This document shows positions 26,450-38,345 of a stretch of 64,000 nucleotides of DNA, piece after piece (the stretch's first letter is position 1; the number at the start of each line of letters is the position of its first letter). This DNA is from Saccoglossus kowalevskii. Its lineage: Eukaryota > Hemichordata > Enteropneusta > Harrimaniidae. Position numbers and translations under genes: made by a program. The stretch covers positions 418,706-482,705 of the forward strand of contig NW_003120923.1 of NCBI RefSeq assembly GCF_000003605.2. Direction: 5' to 3'. A model generated the notes under the pieces. It saw only the letters and a list, made by a program, of their open reading frames with translations, did not search any database and was not told where the DNA came from.

Positions 26450-27110
26450 ATTTGTTTTAATTTAAAACATCTGTTCATGTACTTCATTTTTCTGTGTTAT
26501 TGTAGCTAGTCATCCCACTGGTTATTCAGATTAAAGGGCCGATTAACTGTCGCTACACAGCTGAAATGGTAAAAGACTTTTTTTGAATGACCTAACTTAA
26601 ATTCAGATAGTTGGCCAATCACAAAACACACGCCTACTATTGTGCTTGGTTCCACAGGTGGCTGTTTTCAATGTAAAATCCTTTTTTCCATAAAACTGAG
26701 CAATAACGCAACCTCGAGGTTAAATGTTTCACATGTCAAGTTAAATGTTGCTTTGTTCGTATCCTGATTTATCACTTAGAGAGGGTCTCTATCTTAAAAT
26801 GACTAACCTTTATATATCAATGATTGGACCCATTCCTGTAACGCTGCTTACAGCTTTGTTTTCACATCTTCTAATTACATCTATTTTCTGTATTTCCCTC
26901 ACCAGTGTAAGTTTTATAAATGTGTATACCTGTATGAAACAACATGGCCCTATTCGTCTGAGGTAAAGTTCAAGAAAATAAGCTGAGTAAAATATTGAGA
27001 AATTCTGCTCATCGTTTCAGTTAAAAAACCCTCTCAAACAATGAGCAGAATTTCACCTTCAAACAAACAAGGGCCCAAACATTTTGAACTAAAATTGGGT
27101 GGACAAAATA
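26450..27110. other. Spacer between the two duplicated blocks
   Basis: This stretch is unrelated to the block ends. Most of it (26690-27070) is a degenerate inverted copy of the repeat at 21960-22560. The reverse orientation next to the junction may be connected with the duplication event. That link is inference. Confidence 0.45.
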
Positions 27111-27397
27111 TTCATATTTAAAAATAAACAAATGTTATATTGAAAAGTTTCGGGTGCAAAATATTTCATTAATTTATTAATGATGATAGTGTGTCTCATT
27201 AGAAATCAAAATGGTCTGAGGTTGTGTACATTCACTATGAATTAAGTTTATCATGAAGTCTAGTCACATCTACAGTCAGGATAATATTAATAAATAGTTA
27301 AATAATAATTGCCACACAGCGTTGGGTTACACAGCTATCAGACACACGACTTCGTGTAAACAAGCTCAATGATATTATATTTATATGTACACAAGTA

Positions 27398-27553
27398 CAT
27401 TGGCGGATCCAACAAAATGTATTGGGGGGTCCAAGCTTCGCTTAATATATACAGAGCGTAAATCGCAGAGAAGCTATGCGTAATCCAGATGATATGAATC
27501 GTCATGTGTTTGGGGGGGGCATGCCCCCCTGGCCCCTTCTGGATCCGCCACTG
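27398..27553. mobile_element. hAT-type MITE, copy 2, inserted after the block duplication
   Basis: The ends (TGGCGGATCC near the start, GGATCCGCCACTG at the end) and the GGGGGG/CCCCCC interior match the element at 6035-6203. It is flanked by CACAAGTA (27390-27397) and CACAAGTG (27554-27561), and block 1 has the uninterrupted single site at 7712-7719. The insertion therefore postdates the duplication. Confidence 0.85.
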
Positions 27554-28915
27554 CACAAGTGTACTACCAGTTAAAGATATTTCATTCAAACCAACAATTT
27601 ATATATTCAACAAATGAAATTCCATTCCGTAGTCGGTCAAATTATGTCCCCACAATCGAGAAGTTATAGGAATAACTAATTTAAAAACCAATCTAAAAAT
27701 TGCTGTCACAGATTTTAAAAAACACACAAAATAATGGCTGCACATAATTGAAACTACCACGACAAACACTATTTTGTAGTGGACGGTCAGGAAAAGGTCA
27801 ATGACCCGGGGTCAATGATAGCGGGGAAAATTAATTCACATGTTCAAACGTAGTAGTTACACTTAACATCATATACATCGTATAATGAGGGCGGTATAAC
27901 AAATGTTCGTCATACAAATTGGTCAAAAGCTGGCCTTTTGAGTCAATTTCAAGGCACTGATTTACGTATATGGCAGATTCTGTCTCCTTAATGTAAAATT
28001 TAGCAGGATGAATAATAAAAATGTAATCATATAATTCAGGTGTGTTGGTGTATAACAATTAAACTATATATGAATGTGGGAGCGGACCCTCTGAATCAAC
28101 CGCCCCATCCTGACTGCACTATATACGACGCAGACATTGGCAACGCCCTCTTCAGGCAGGTTCCAGCATACATAGCTCTACGGAATATGGGCTCACCAGA
28201 TTAGTAAATTACCTGTTGATAATTCTTTGTAAACTGCTAAATCGTGTCTTCTGGCATTAAAAAGAATAGTATGTAATTCGTCTTGATCTAACATTACTCA
28301 TTTAGTCATTCACGTGAAATTGTTGGAAGTAACGTGTAGATATTAACAATTACATATTTCCGCGTGGTTCAATGCTGTCACAACAACGATGTAAATAATC
28401 ACGTCGACGGCCACAGCGTGTTGTCACAAATTATGGAACTCCAGTGTTGTTAATTACTCTCTGCAGCAACATAATCACTCACATGGTTCGACATAGTGGC
28501 ATTGGTACATACTGATGCACGTGGTGGCGATATAATGCGCTTATAGTTTTAGTCATCGTGTTAGGTATAGTAAACTGAGAAGACCGTGACTGGTCGCACA
28601 AGGTTTTAAATACCTGCAAGGAATCTTAGTTACGATAGGTATTCACAAGCGTGGTCGGTCAGTCAGCCTGGAGATCTGTTTACATATATTGGAGCTAATG
28701 TTTCAAAGAATGAATATACCATATGTCGTTTTATTAGAATTATTGTGAATATTACTCATGCTTTTAATATCGAGTCGGAAAAGTGTATTTTGAATTCAAC
28801 AACACAACAATGAAGGCGTCGAGCCCTGATAGTGTTTAACACAGTAGCAAAACAAAGTTGCTATTGGTTTATTGACCTTGTGTTTTAATTCAATAACATT
28901 TGTTATTAGAACAAA

Positions 28916-29233
28916 TCATTGTGGATCATTTGTAACAATTTCATAATGTTCCATGTTTGAGCCTATTTTCCCGTTTCTGTCTTTTAAAAGTGTTTTGACT
29001 GTTATTACGCCAACATTTCTAAAATTGAACAACACAACAGCATCTACATTCGAGAAGATGCAAATACTTCTATATATCGACTTGGCTACTGTGCCCGTGG
29101 CAGTGGCATATATCCCCATGCAAATACTCACGTTTCTATTCATTTTGTAGGCGATATCTCCCAATGTAGAAACGCGCATCGTGTGTAAAGTTTGATTGAT
29201 TTTCACTTTCTTCACTGCATTAACTGTAGGCAA
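28916..29233 (-). other. Unidentified reverse-strand open frame shared by both blocks
   Basis: A 105-codon frame starts MPTVNAVKKVKINQTLHTM and ends with NGKIGSNMEHYEIVTNDPQ. Block 1 has the matching frame at 9266-9550, with the same first two thirds and then a frame change after VVLF. No domain was recognised. Conservation of the open frame may only reflect shared ancestry of the blocks, so coding status is doubtful. Confidence 0.2.
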
Positions 29234-29570
29234 AACGTATGGGAGGGACAGCCATTATTCGGTTTTGAATAATGATCTGTGACACTTTGTACAAATAAGT
29301 ATGGTTTTATTGTTCTTGAGTTTGCATATGCGAATTGATTTCTGATCTCTGCTCTGTGCCTAACGAGATGCACAATAATAAGTGTATTAAGAATTTCGGT
29401 AATAGCTGTCAAGCATGTGATATTATTGCACAATTTTATTTCTTTTATCATATTGGAATTGATTTTAAGAACCTTTGTCTGTTTATTATGTATATAGTTC
29501 ACGCAAGGGTTAATGGAAAATTGACCGAGGTTGAATTAGAACGATTTACAAATTTTGACACCCAAATTAT

Positions 29571-29901
29571 CAATCATAGCGCCCTCATTGTTATGAGCTA
29601 TGTGAAGCTATATGTGACTGTATTATTTTAAGCTGGTACGTTGTTTACCTAGCTACTGTTGACAAATCCCTGTCAGAACAGTAAAATGGGCACATTACAT
29701 TTTATTTTATTTTTTACAATTTGAGGTAAGTTTATCTAAATTTAAAAAAAAAAATATTTGTCCGTTATTGCGCCCTCATTGTGACTGTTATATTTTAACC
29801 TGGTATTGTTGACATATCCTCGTGTCATGTCCGGAAAACGGGAACGTAACACTTCGTTGTAGCTATCGCTCTTTCTTCATCTCCTGATTTCGCATGTTGA
29901 A
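29571..29901 (+). promoter_or_regulatory. Candidate 5' non-coding exon blocks of Gal3ST A2 (two tandem copies)
   Basis: Two blocks open with ATAGCGCCCTCATTG and TTGCGCCCTCATTG. They close with TTTGAG|GTAAGT (29726) and TTGAA|GTAAGT (29902). The arrangement parallels the pair upstream of A1 at 12445-12816. The A genes thus have two blocks each, and B and C have one. The start exon of A2 is about 1.9 kb downstream. Confidence 0.45.
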
Positions 29902-31777
29902 GTAAGTATTACCGAATTTCAAAAATATTTAATGCATCAAACAAAAAAACAGCCAAGCAAAATTATAGAATGTTTTTTTCTGTGTCAGTTTCAACTCCGC
30001 GCAGCTATTATTTTGTTTGCTTTTGGAGTTTGTGCAAGGAACGAGTATTCAATTCAGTGTTCAATTTAGTTTACGTGTTTGATTTTAGGATAACGTTAAG
30101 GTCATTTAACAAGACTATGGGTCAATAAAGTGTTTTTTGATCGAAAAACTAATAACTTTTCATTCTGAGAGTTAATTTCGAAGTATTAGGCCACTTTTTC
30201 ATTTTTTTAATCAGACTGAAGCGTGACTTAATCTCTCTTCGTACTAACAGACATAAATATCTTAAAATCATCTGCGGACATTGAACGGGTGTATTTGCAC
30301 ATACCTCAGACAGAACAAATAACACAGTAGTAGTCCATGCAAGTACGAGACGCATTGCCATTGATAACGACACTATGTGTTCTATTATGAAGACTCGACT
30401 ATATCAATAATAATATATAACCACTGAATCGAAGCGATATATACTAAGTTTGTGGATTAAAAGAGGGTGTGATACTGAATGAAACGCTTCGCTGAATTCA
30501 GAATAAGAACTGTCCACTTGCTGACGTGTATCTATGACGTGAGTAATAAAGTCCACATAGCAAGCAAGATTAGTCGTGGTGACTTTATCTTTGTCAATTA
30601 TAATAGTAATAATCCGGCAAGAACGTCCAGGGATACGCCGTAGTTGTTTTCGGTAGGATATCTTTCTAAACTATCTTTTATAATAGTGATTCATAATCAG
30701 TTCCATATTGTTTCTTCAAATTAATATAGAATGGGGCAAAGTCAGTGTCTCAGGTTCGAAAGTCTTACAGCTTACATTGGTCGGCATATTGGCTCTGAAT
30801 GTAACTCCGTACCCTTCGTACGTTTTGTTCACCTGTGCAAACTGTGCTTGTTTTTTGTGATTTCATAAAAATCGCCCACAACTTCTAAATATTCTTCCGT
30901 GACACTTTCCATGACGTTTTCGACTTTGTCTTCACTAAATAATAATGAGTGCAAGGGTCCCGGGATTGATATGGTACATTATTTCACGGCTCGCACATAG
31001 GGATTCCCCTAGCGTTAGCAGCCGGGCAATAATAGGTATATCATAATATGACTAATTGTGGTAACGTCAATATAATTAAGAACAAAAGAATCCATTTCTC
31101 AGGGGTAGCTCCACCTGTTGTTTATATTACAAGTTAATTTTAACGTTAGATAACGACGCGTGTGTCATTGTGCAGTGAGATTTAATATATACATTTACTG
31201 GGAATAAATCAGGAACCTAAGTTATACCCAATTCTGACCAGAAGACAATTTCCGCCAATCACAATACATTTGTGCTTCTAGAATACTTGATAAAAAGCCC
31301 GATCCGTCTACGTAAAAGTAAGAGTTCAACCTCATGTATATTTTAATCATAATTAACATCTCTTAATATCATTGATTTATGCTTGGTGTATTAAATATAA
31401 TGATATAATAAATATATAATTATCTGAGTAATTTTAATTCTGCCACTCAAATCAGAATTAGTTTTTGATTCAGGACAAATGATATTTGGTGTGTCAGTTG
31501 ATGCGTGAATGATTTTAGTATTTTTCTGGATTATTATGACGAATACATGTATCAAGAATTGAAACGCTAAAATGGTTGCATGCAAAAATGAGTGAGACAA
31601 TGTTTAAATGTGTAAAAAAAAGTACACTCTCGTAGTTTTAACGAAGCACATGTCATCACATAATGTCCACACATCATATTGTATCTGAAATTATGGTTCC
31701 AATTCTAATGAATATTCATTATCGTTACAGGAAGTGAAGTACCGTTCTAGCTCTGCATTTCCAACAATAGCACAGAC

Positions 31778-33596
31778 ATGGCGCCAGCACAACAACTTGT
31801 AAGTGTGATGCGAGTATTTGTATGATCATTTATAATGTATGCAATATTATGAATTGACAACGCTGGTTACTATGACAACGTATCAAATTTGGTTTAAATG
31901 TTTTTCTGTTTCAGTGCAAACCAAACCGTGTGAATAGTTGAAACATTTAAACGGCAACTGTTGTCATTAGTATAAGAAATCTTGACAATTTTATCAGAGA
32001 AAAGATAATCTTATCATATGCACCGACAAACTACATTCATAGGGCTACTTCTTAGTTGTTTTTTCTTAAAATAATTCAGCTCAATTTGCACAATATTGGA
32101 TGAATCTTATAACCAGAAACATTGGTGCACTATTGTAAACATCGCGCAGTACATATGAGGAAACACAATACTATTACTTTGTACACTCACTGTAATCGTG
32201 GTTGGGGACTACATCCAGTGATCGTTATCTCCGCTCAAGATTTAGCGGTTGTATAACAGTATTTTAATAACAAAGCATAAAGTCTACGGAATATCACGGT
32301 ACAATCTAGGTTCGTTGTTCTAACATTAGACAATATACGGTGGAAGCAAAATTGGCAATTTTAGCAGTTTATGGAAAAGCGCATAGGAAATCATCTGATA
32401 GGTGTTTTAATTCAGCTAAAGCGATTTTCATGACGAAAATTAAATTCATTTTATATCATATATCTTTCTTTCAGCGCATACCATTTCTCTTTATGGTTGG
32501 AATCACAGTTAGTGCAGTGATAGGTTACATTATGTTCGTAGCGGGAAATATTGATGTGTCATCTACCAGACCGATTAAGTCGCGACCTGCATTTATTGAA
32601 GCAAATCACTTTGAACCAGTCACAAATGTCGTGTATATCAAAACACACAAAACAGCGAGTACGTCTTTACATTGCATAATGTGTCGCTATGGTTACACAA
32701 ATAAACTTTCGTTCATATTTTCGAAGTATAACAGGAAAAACGGTCATTTAAGAAAAACTGCTCTCCGCTTATCACGATTCCTTCCGCCGATTGAGAGCAC
32801 GAACAAGTCTGTGGAGAAATACAACATACTGACTGGACACGTGACCTATTCTAGAAGTCGGATTGGTTCATTCATGGAGGGCATTCCTATATACATCACT
32901 ATTTTACGAGAACCAGCTGCACAAATAGAATCGCACATGAATTTTTTTAAGACAAGGAAGCGTGTGATGATGGACGTTAATTTTTTTGCTAAAAACGCTA
33001 CCAAATTTGAAAATGGAGGCAAGACATCAAGTCGTAATAACCAGATTTCGGATTTGGGTTTAAAGTTCAGTGAAACATCAAATGAAACTACCATAAACGC
33101 AACAATTCAAAAACTTGATAAAGAGTTTGACCTCGTTCTAATAGCCGAATATTTTGACGAATCACTTTTGCTGTTAAAACGTATTCTACGCTGGAGTTTT
33201 GATGACATACTATACTTGGTAAAAAATCAACGAATGCATCGTGAGAATATTACACATGAATTTCGTCAACAAATTTACCAGTGGTCGAGAGCTGATGTCT
33301 TGTTATACAAATATTTTAATGAAACGCTATGGAGACGAGTTCAGCATTATGGTCCCCAGTTTGAGGATGATTTGGTTTACTTCAGGCGCTACCTTCATGA
33401 GATTAATCGCTGGTGTGGTACGTCGGAAATGGTAGTTAAAAAATCTAATAAATTACGAGTAATAGAATACAGTAGTAAAAATGATTCTTTACTTTGCCAG
33501 CATTTGTCGTATTCAAGTATGGATTGGTATAAACACATAGCAGCTCGACAAACTAAAAGACTAAACCCAAATCACTTTACTAAACCCAATAAATAA
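31778..33596 (+). CDS. Galactose-3-O-sulfotransferase-like protein, copy A2 (intact)
   Basis: CDS joins 31778-31798 (MAPAQQL, donor GTAAGT) to 32475-33596 (acceptor TTTCTTTCAG), giving 380 residues. An upstream ATG in the same frame as the big exon lies in the intron and is not the likely start, because the MAPAQQL exon is shared by four copies. An anchor helix at about 10-28 (FLFMVGITVSAVIGYIMFV) is followed by a short stem, KTHKTASTS, LREPAAQIESH and AEYFDESLLLL as in copy B1. A-type and B-type proteins differ mainly in the anchor, stem and extreme C terminus. Predicted role: PAPS-dependent 3-O-sulfation of galactose in the Golgi lumen. AATAAA overlaps the stop region (33588) and could serve as polyadenylation signal. 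This is the working partner of the dead A1. Confidence 0.9.
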
Positions 33597-33869
33597 TTTA
33601 AATGTGGAAACAAAAATATGGATTCCCAAATGAAAAGTACGAGCAGTCCGATCGGTCATCAAAAGTTGACGGAAAGTGATATCAGAATCTATCAGGCTAC
33701 ATCAACTACAGTTGAAGAGAGCAAGGATTAAATGCAAAACTGTTATTCTTATTAGCTAAACTAGAATCTAGGTAAACCGGAAACTATTTTAAAACGCGAG
33801 TGTGGACGGGAATACCTGTCAGTTGTAGTTCATGAATACTCATATCGAGTTCACAGTATTTTATTTACA

Positions 33870-34560
33870 AACATGCCGAAATTTATCGGAATTTACAAAA
33901 AGGAAAATTGAAACACTGTTCACAGAGGGAGTTTCTAACAAGGAAATCGTAGCCGTAGAAGAGTGCGTACGAGGTGTATTAAATTTACAATGCAATTTGG
34001 TGGTAGAGGGTCATTGTGTGGGGCTATTTTAAACTACCTGCTTTGGATTGCTGGTCTGTGTACCGACGATCAAGAATCGATGGACATATTTGGATATCCT
34101 GAAAAACGAAATTATACCGTCGCCACTGAGGTTCGTTTGGCCCGATTTCTATTTCCAACTAGGATGATGTCCCGTTTCACAGCATTATCAGTAAAGGATT
34201 TTCTAAATAATCGACAAGACTGGACATCTTTTCGGCAACTTCACCACTTTGAATAGTCACCAGATTTGAACCCCATCGTTCGACTTACAGGTGCATTCCC
34301 GATCAGTCGCTAATATCGAGGATTTATATGCGAGTACAATTATTATAGAAGCATGGGAACAGTTCCAGTTGAACATGTCTCGGAAACTCGTCGATACTAT
34401 GCCAAAACGGCTGAGATAAGTAATGCAGCGAAGAGGTGGACACACGAATTATTGAGAATGCCGCATTCTATTACGCATGAATTTATGAGCTTACGTTTAC
34501 ACGATACTCTCCACAGAGAAATAAAACGTTTTGTAACCGTTTCGTTCATACTGCCGTTTT
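33870..34560 (+). mobile_element. Tc1/mariner-type transposon relic, block 2 (longer copy)
   Basis: In scattered frames one can read a Tc1-like N terminus, a SPDLNPI motif (34256-34280) that precedes the last catalytic acidic residue in the family, and near 34350-34460 a C-terminal region of the form AWEQF...KLVDTMPKRL...RRGGHTNY. The order fits a DD34E Tc1 transposase. Multiple frame breaks make it inactive. Terminal inverted repeats were not identified. Block 1 keeps only the first half. Confidence 0.8.
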
Positions 34561-36606
34561 TATTCAATCTTGCATGACAATTGTATAATTTTTTCAATAT
34601 ATGAATAGTATCGTAGGTAGTTACTGTGGTGCTTAAATACTGTCTGGCTGGTTTGTATATTCATTGAGTTAATTTACAGTATGTGGTGAACTTATTATAT
34701 GACAGTTTCCAAAGTCCATACTTGCGTTGCAGTTAGTAACGTATACAAAGGAGGACAATAATTGATACTTATACTATGTACCTACTGTGCAGCTTATCTC
34801 GAGTATGATTAACTCTTGACAGTTGACACACAATCCAAGCTAATGTTGTCCATATCTTACAAGTAAATAGTAGCATAACAACGTCAGATCTGAATCTTAG
34901 TAATATGTATAGATCGTACACGTGGCATACTTACCTCATCATAAGTACATATTCGTTGAGGCCAGGTATGACAGTTCAACTTATATATGAACGAACCGTA
35001 GAATTGTGCATGTGTATACGTGTGCACAAACCTAGTTGACGTATAAGTTGATGTTGTGTTGTGGTTAAAACAAACTGAATATCGTGTCATACTGTTCTGG
35101 CTAATGGCGCCCTCACACATTGATTCTTATGAAACTGAACCCACTATGAAGCAAACAACAATATGGCGTATTCTAAGTATGAACTTTTTTATTTAAAATC
35201 GCGACTACGAGTTAGACGAGAATACTTGATACTCATTAATACTTGATTGATATTGGTAACTTCTGCAACTAGTAACAAGATAGCAATCCTCATTCATTCA
35301 TTCATTCATTCATTGGTTACTGTTTTAATTAGTAATAGTCATCTCTACTTGTCACATTATGTATATGACTTGTACTTTGTATTACCTATTAACGTTTAGG
35401 TAAACAATTATATTTTCAATTATATGACTACTTCACAGATTGCAGTTGCAACGGCCTTGTCGGATTTCCATACAGAAGAGTAAGACATATTTCCACTCTT
35501 AATATCAAAATTAAAATCTTTAGAATATACTATCAATCTTCAGTATTATTGACTTTTCAGATATTAGTTCTGAACAACTTGTGTAGAATTCGCAGAATGT
35601 TTTTCCAAAAATCTATTCTATATGCTTTTTGAACTTCAGAGCAATGTTTTAGATAATTATATCTCACGCATTATGTTATATGGAATTTTTTGAGATTTGT
35701 TTGGATTATTTCCCCGATGACATTATCGCAAGAAAAATCCCTTTTGTCATCTTGATTTTAAGATATAAAATCCTCAAATAAATTCAATAGCGATCATACA
35801 CCAAATATAAATATAAATTGTATTCGTATCTATTTCTAATCTGTTGATTGGCCAGCTTACATAAGGCAACGATTGAATTTAACTTGTGAAGTTGATTTTT
35901 TAGGCAAATAAGTTTGTGGGCATTTTCTACTAGATATTTTTTCCAGAGAATAAGTTACACTAAAGGAATTCAGACTGGACCATGTGCATATGATTCGATG
36001 TGTAATGTAACCCAACACGCCAGTTATGTAGCCCGAACGTCCACGTGTGGGAATAACAGTCATAAACCCCTGATTCAATCCAATTTTAAAATTCATAAAC
36101 ACACCTTATACCACACCTGGCCAGATTTCAATTTCTAAACTACTCGGATACGAACCAGGGCAAACACTTTAGTGTAATAGCTCCGGGATGGGTCAGATTC
36201 ACTCACCATCAATAAATGCACAATTTTACACGTGTTGAAAGTATCAGCAATAAACAAGGCAGATTTGTATTCTCCACAAAAAAAACACTACACAACACTA
36301 AGGAAATAATGTTACTCATAAAACAAAATTCAAATACATCAAATGTTAACCACTCTCAGCCCAACTCACTTTTATAGAGCTCTGAAAACAACGATGACTA
36401 TCGATTCAGTCCCTCGTTACGTTTTTTACTCACGGAGAAGTTCTCAACGCGCACGTAGTTCCCAGCACCAGGCTAGTCAACGACAAAATCAGCGCATTCC
36501 AATTTACCCTCAAGTCCCGTCGAATTATCAGCGTACCATCGATGGAGGGGTCTCATCAAGTCTTCTGTCGGTTTTAGGTCGTCCACCTTCCTCAATTTCC
36601 GACACT

Positions 36607-37048
36607 TCACTTGGTTTTAGCCATAACTATGAAAACGCCACTACCACTTTCAAAATATCGTTCGCGCGGTGAGAAAGTTTCCTGACAGCCTCGTTCCCAG
36701 GCCACACTTTCCAGCCTCTCTTTCATGTTTCTATACCCCATAAACAGCTCACATTTTAGTCTGTCTTCCAAATACATTACATTCGTGACATTCGAAGAGA
36801 ATTCAAATAATCAAAGTAAAATAAAAATAAATAATTAACTGAGTTCAAACAAAGACTTCTCGTCTCGGTGGAGGAAATAAATAACAAAACATAATTCCTG
36901 TACTTAACACACACAGTGCGATTGTAATGTTAAACACAGTTATCGGCTGACTAACTAGAATAACCATTGTGAACAAAACATATACGATCGCCACCACAAG
37001 TTGTGCGGCCATAGGTAAATATATTCCCATGAAAACACAACCTTTATA
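36607..37048 (-). pseudogene. Reverse-strand two-helix exon plus tail, possible class C GPCR end
   Basis: On the minus strand, after an AG at about 37050, a frame reads FMGIYLPMAAQLVVAIVYV, a turn with SQPITVF, then NITIALCVLSTGIMFCYLF and PPPRREVFV (to 36845). That is two membrane helices with a QP between them and a C-x-x-F-x-P-type exit, resembling helices 6-7 of GABA-B-like class C receptors. A second open frame (36607-36810) holds YLEDRLKC and RNMKERLESVAWERG, coiled-coil-like as in receptor tails. No receptor exons for the ligand domain or helices 1-5 were found, so I treat it as a fragment. The family call is tentative; any two-helix membrane protein would fit. Confidence 0.35.
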
Positions 37049-37335
37049 CTATAAAATCCTTCATCGCAAAATCAATGCAACGACCAATGCGGAAATAAAA
37101 GCATTACCGTAAAACGCGTAATGCCGTTTCAGTAACCAAACACTAGAATATTCTTTTAACATATTTACAGTAATTTTATATTATTTAATTGGGTAAATAA
37201 TAACATGGACCATGTCCGGTTTATATTAAGTAAATGAACATTTTTGAATACATCCATTTCACTTGAAAAAAATATTTTATTATTATAATTAGTATAACTG
37301 CACATAGTTAGTGGAATCATTGTTAACATATCAGT

Positions 37336-37536
37336 CAGTCCTCAACAATGTATTGATAATGTAATGTATGTTTTTGCTTCGTAGATGATGAGAGGGTTTT
37401 ATTCTGCAATAGATCCCGGTGTTTTGTGTCCATTGGATTTTAAATTTATATTGTTTATGTGTTTTGCAAAAGAAAACTTTCTCGAACAATCATGTTATAT
37501 ACCTCGGGTAGTCTTAATTACGTACCCTGTTTTAGG
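37336..37536 (+). other. 200-base segment private to block 2
   Basis: Block 1 passes directly from ATATCAG to GCATTTACTG (about 20070). Block 2 has 200 extra bases between them. These include CTTCGTAG followed by an open plus-strand frame starting MMRGFYSAIDPGVLCPLDF (from 37385, over 50 codons). There are no clear inverted ends. Origin unknown. Confidence 0.4.
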
Positions 37537-37949
37537 CATTTACTGAAGGGGTACACGCCAATCAAACAATCAATTAATATCAGAGCATATTTTATAGATA
37601 AACAAGACACCGACAGACTGTGAAAGATGCACAGGACATAGTGTAGTTCTCTACCAAAGGAGTGTTGGAAATCAACCTCATCAAGTATGAACACAATTAT
37701 TCAATCACCTTATAGTATCTGCTCACCATGTACAATGTGTTAGCATCGATTTTGTTTGAGACAAAATAAGCTATAATACAAGGTATTTGTTTTGAAAAAA
37801 AGCATGATACCTTTATGCACATTTTCAATTTTTATTGTGGAATTTTTTTGTGGTATTCATACCTTATCGCATCTTCAATTGTTCAATGTGATATCGTAGT
37901 ATACAGATTAAAAGCGTTTCCAGAAAAACATGAACACTCGAATCATCTG

Positions 37950-38139
37950 TTATACCGCCCTCATTGATATCAGGTACGTGATGTTAACTGTGGCTAGTTC
38001 TATCGAGCATGTGATGTAATTTACCTGGCTATTGCTGACGAATCCCGTGCCTAATCCGATGATCGATTATATCACAACACGTATATGTTACTCGGTGTTG
38101 TATCTAACTTGCTCTCACTCATTATCTTGACATTTTGAG
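37950..38139 (+). promoter_or_regulatory. Candidate 5' non-coding exon of Gal3ST B2
   Basis: TATACCGCCCTCATTGATATC opens the block and CATTTTGAG|GTAAGTC closes it, 2.4 kb before the B2 start exon. It is nearly identical to the B1 block at 20451-20644. A second GAG|GTAAGTCAA copy follows at about 38246, created by a local duplication (38215-38345). Confidence 0.45.
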
Positions 38140-38214
38140 GTAAGTCAATATAAAACAGTATGTTAACATTGTTTCTGTTTAACCATTTGAAATGACCAGG
38201 TTGTTTTTATTTCT

Positions 38215-38345
38215 TTATTTTAATTATGCGCAGCCATTCTTTAGTGAGGTAAGTCAATATAAAAGAGTATGCCAACATTGTTTTGTTCAACTATTTGAAA
38301 TGAGCTTTCGCGGAAGTTTGAATTATACGCAGCCATTCTTTAGTG
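38215..38345. repeat. Local partial duplication next to the B2 exon-1 block
   Basis: GCAGCCATTCTTTAGTG occurs at 38229 and again near 38328. The GAGGTAAGTCAATATAAAA to TTTGAAATGA stretch of 38137-38198 is repeated just downstream. Block 1 has only one copy (20640-20810). Confidence 0.65.

Larger units (their letters stand above)
7420..26450 (+). repeat. Segmental duplication, block 1 (carries Gal3ST A1 and B1)
   Basis: This roughly 19 kb stretch aligns colinearly with 27110-44155. Anchor pairs include 7441/27140, 13540/30182, 15297/31778, 18720/35970, 23274/40516 and 26319/44011. Blocks of near-identity alternate with diverged stretches and with insertions or deletions private to one block. 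The largest private segment is 9557-12128. The break points near 7420 and 26450 are approximate because homology fades into AT-rich sequence. Confidence 0.9.

Noticed and set aside
32340-32474. In-frame N-terminal extension of Gal3ST A2 starting in the intron
   Set aside because: The shared MAPAQQL mini-exon and the CTTTCAG acceptor at 32475 explain the start better; the extension is not shared by B or C copies. The same argument applies at 24453 and 50101.
36343-36672. 109-codon forward frame opposite the GPCR-like tail
   Set aside because: In block 1 the matching forward frame breaks early, and the reverse strand reads better; treated as a shadow frame.
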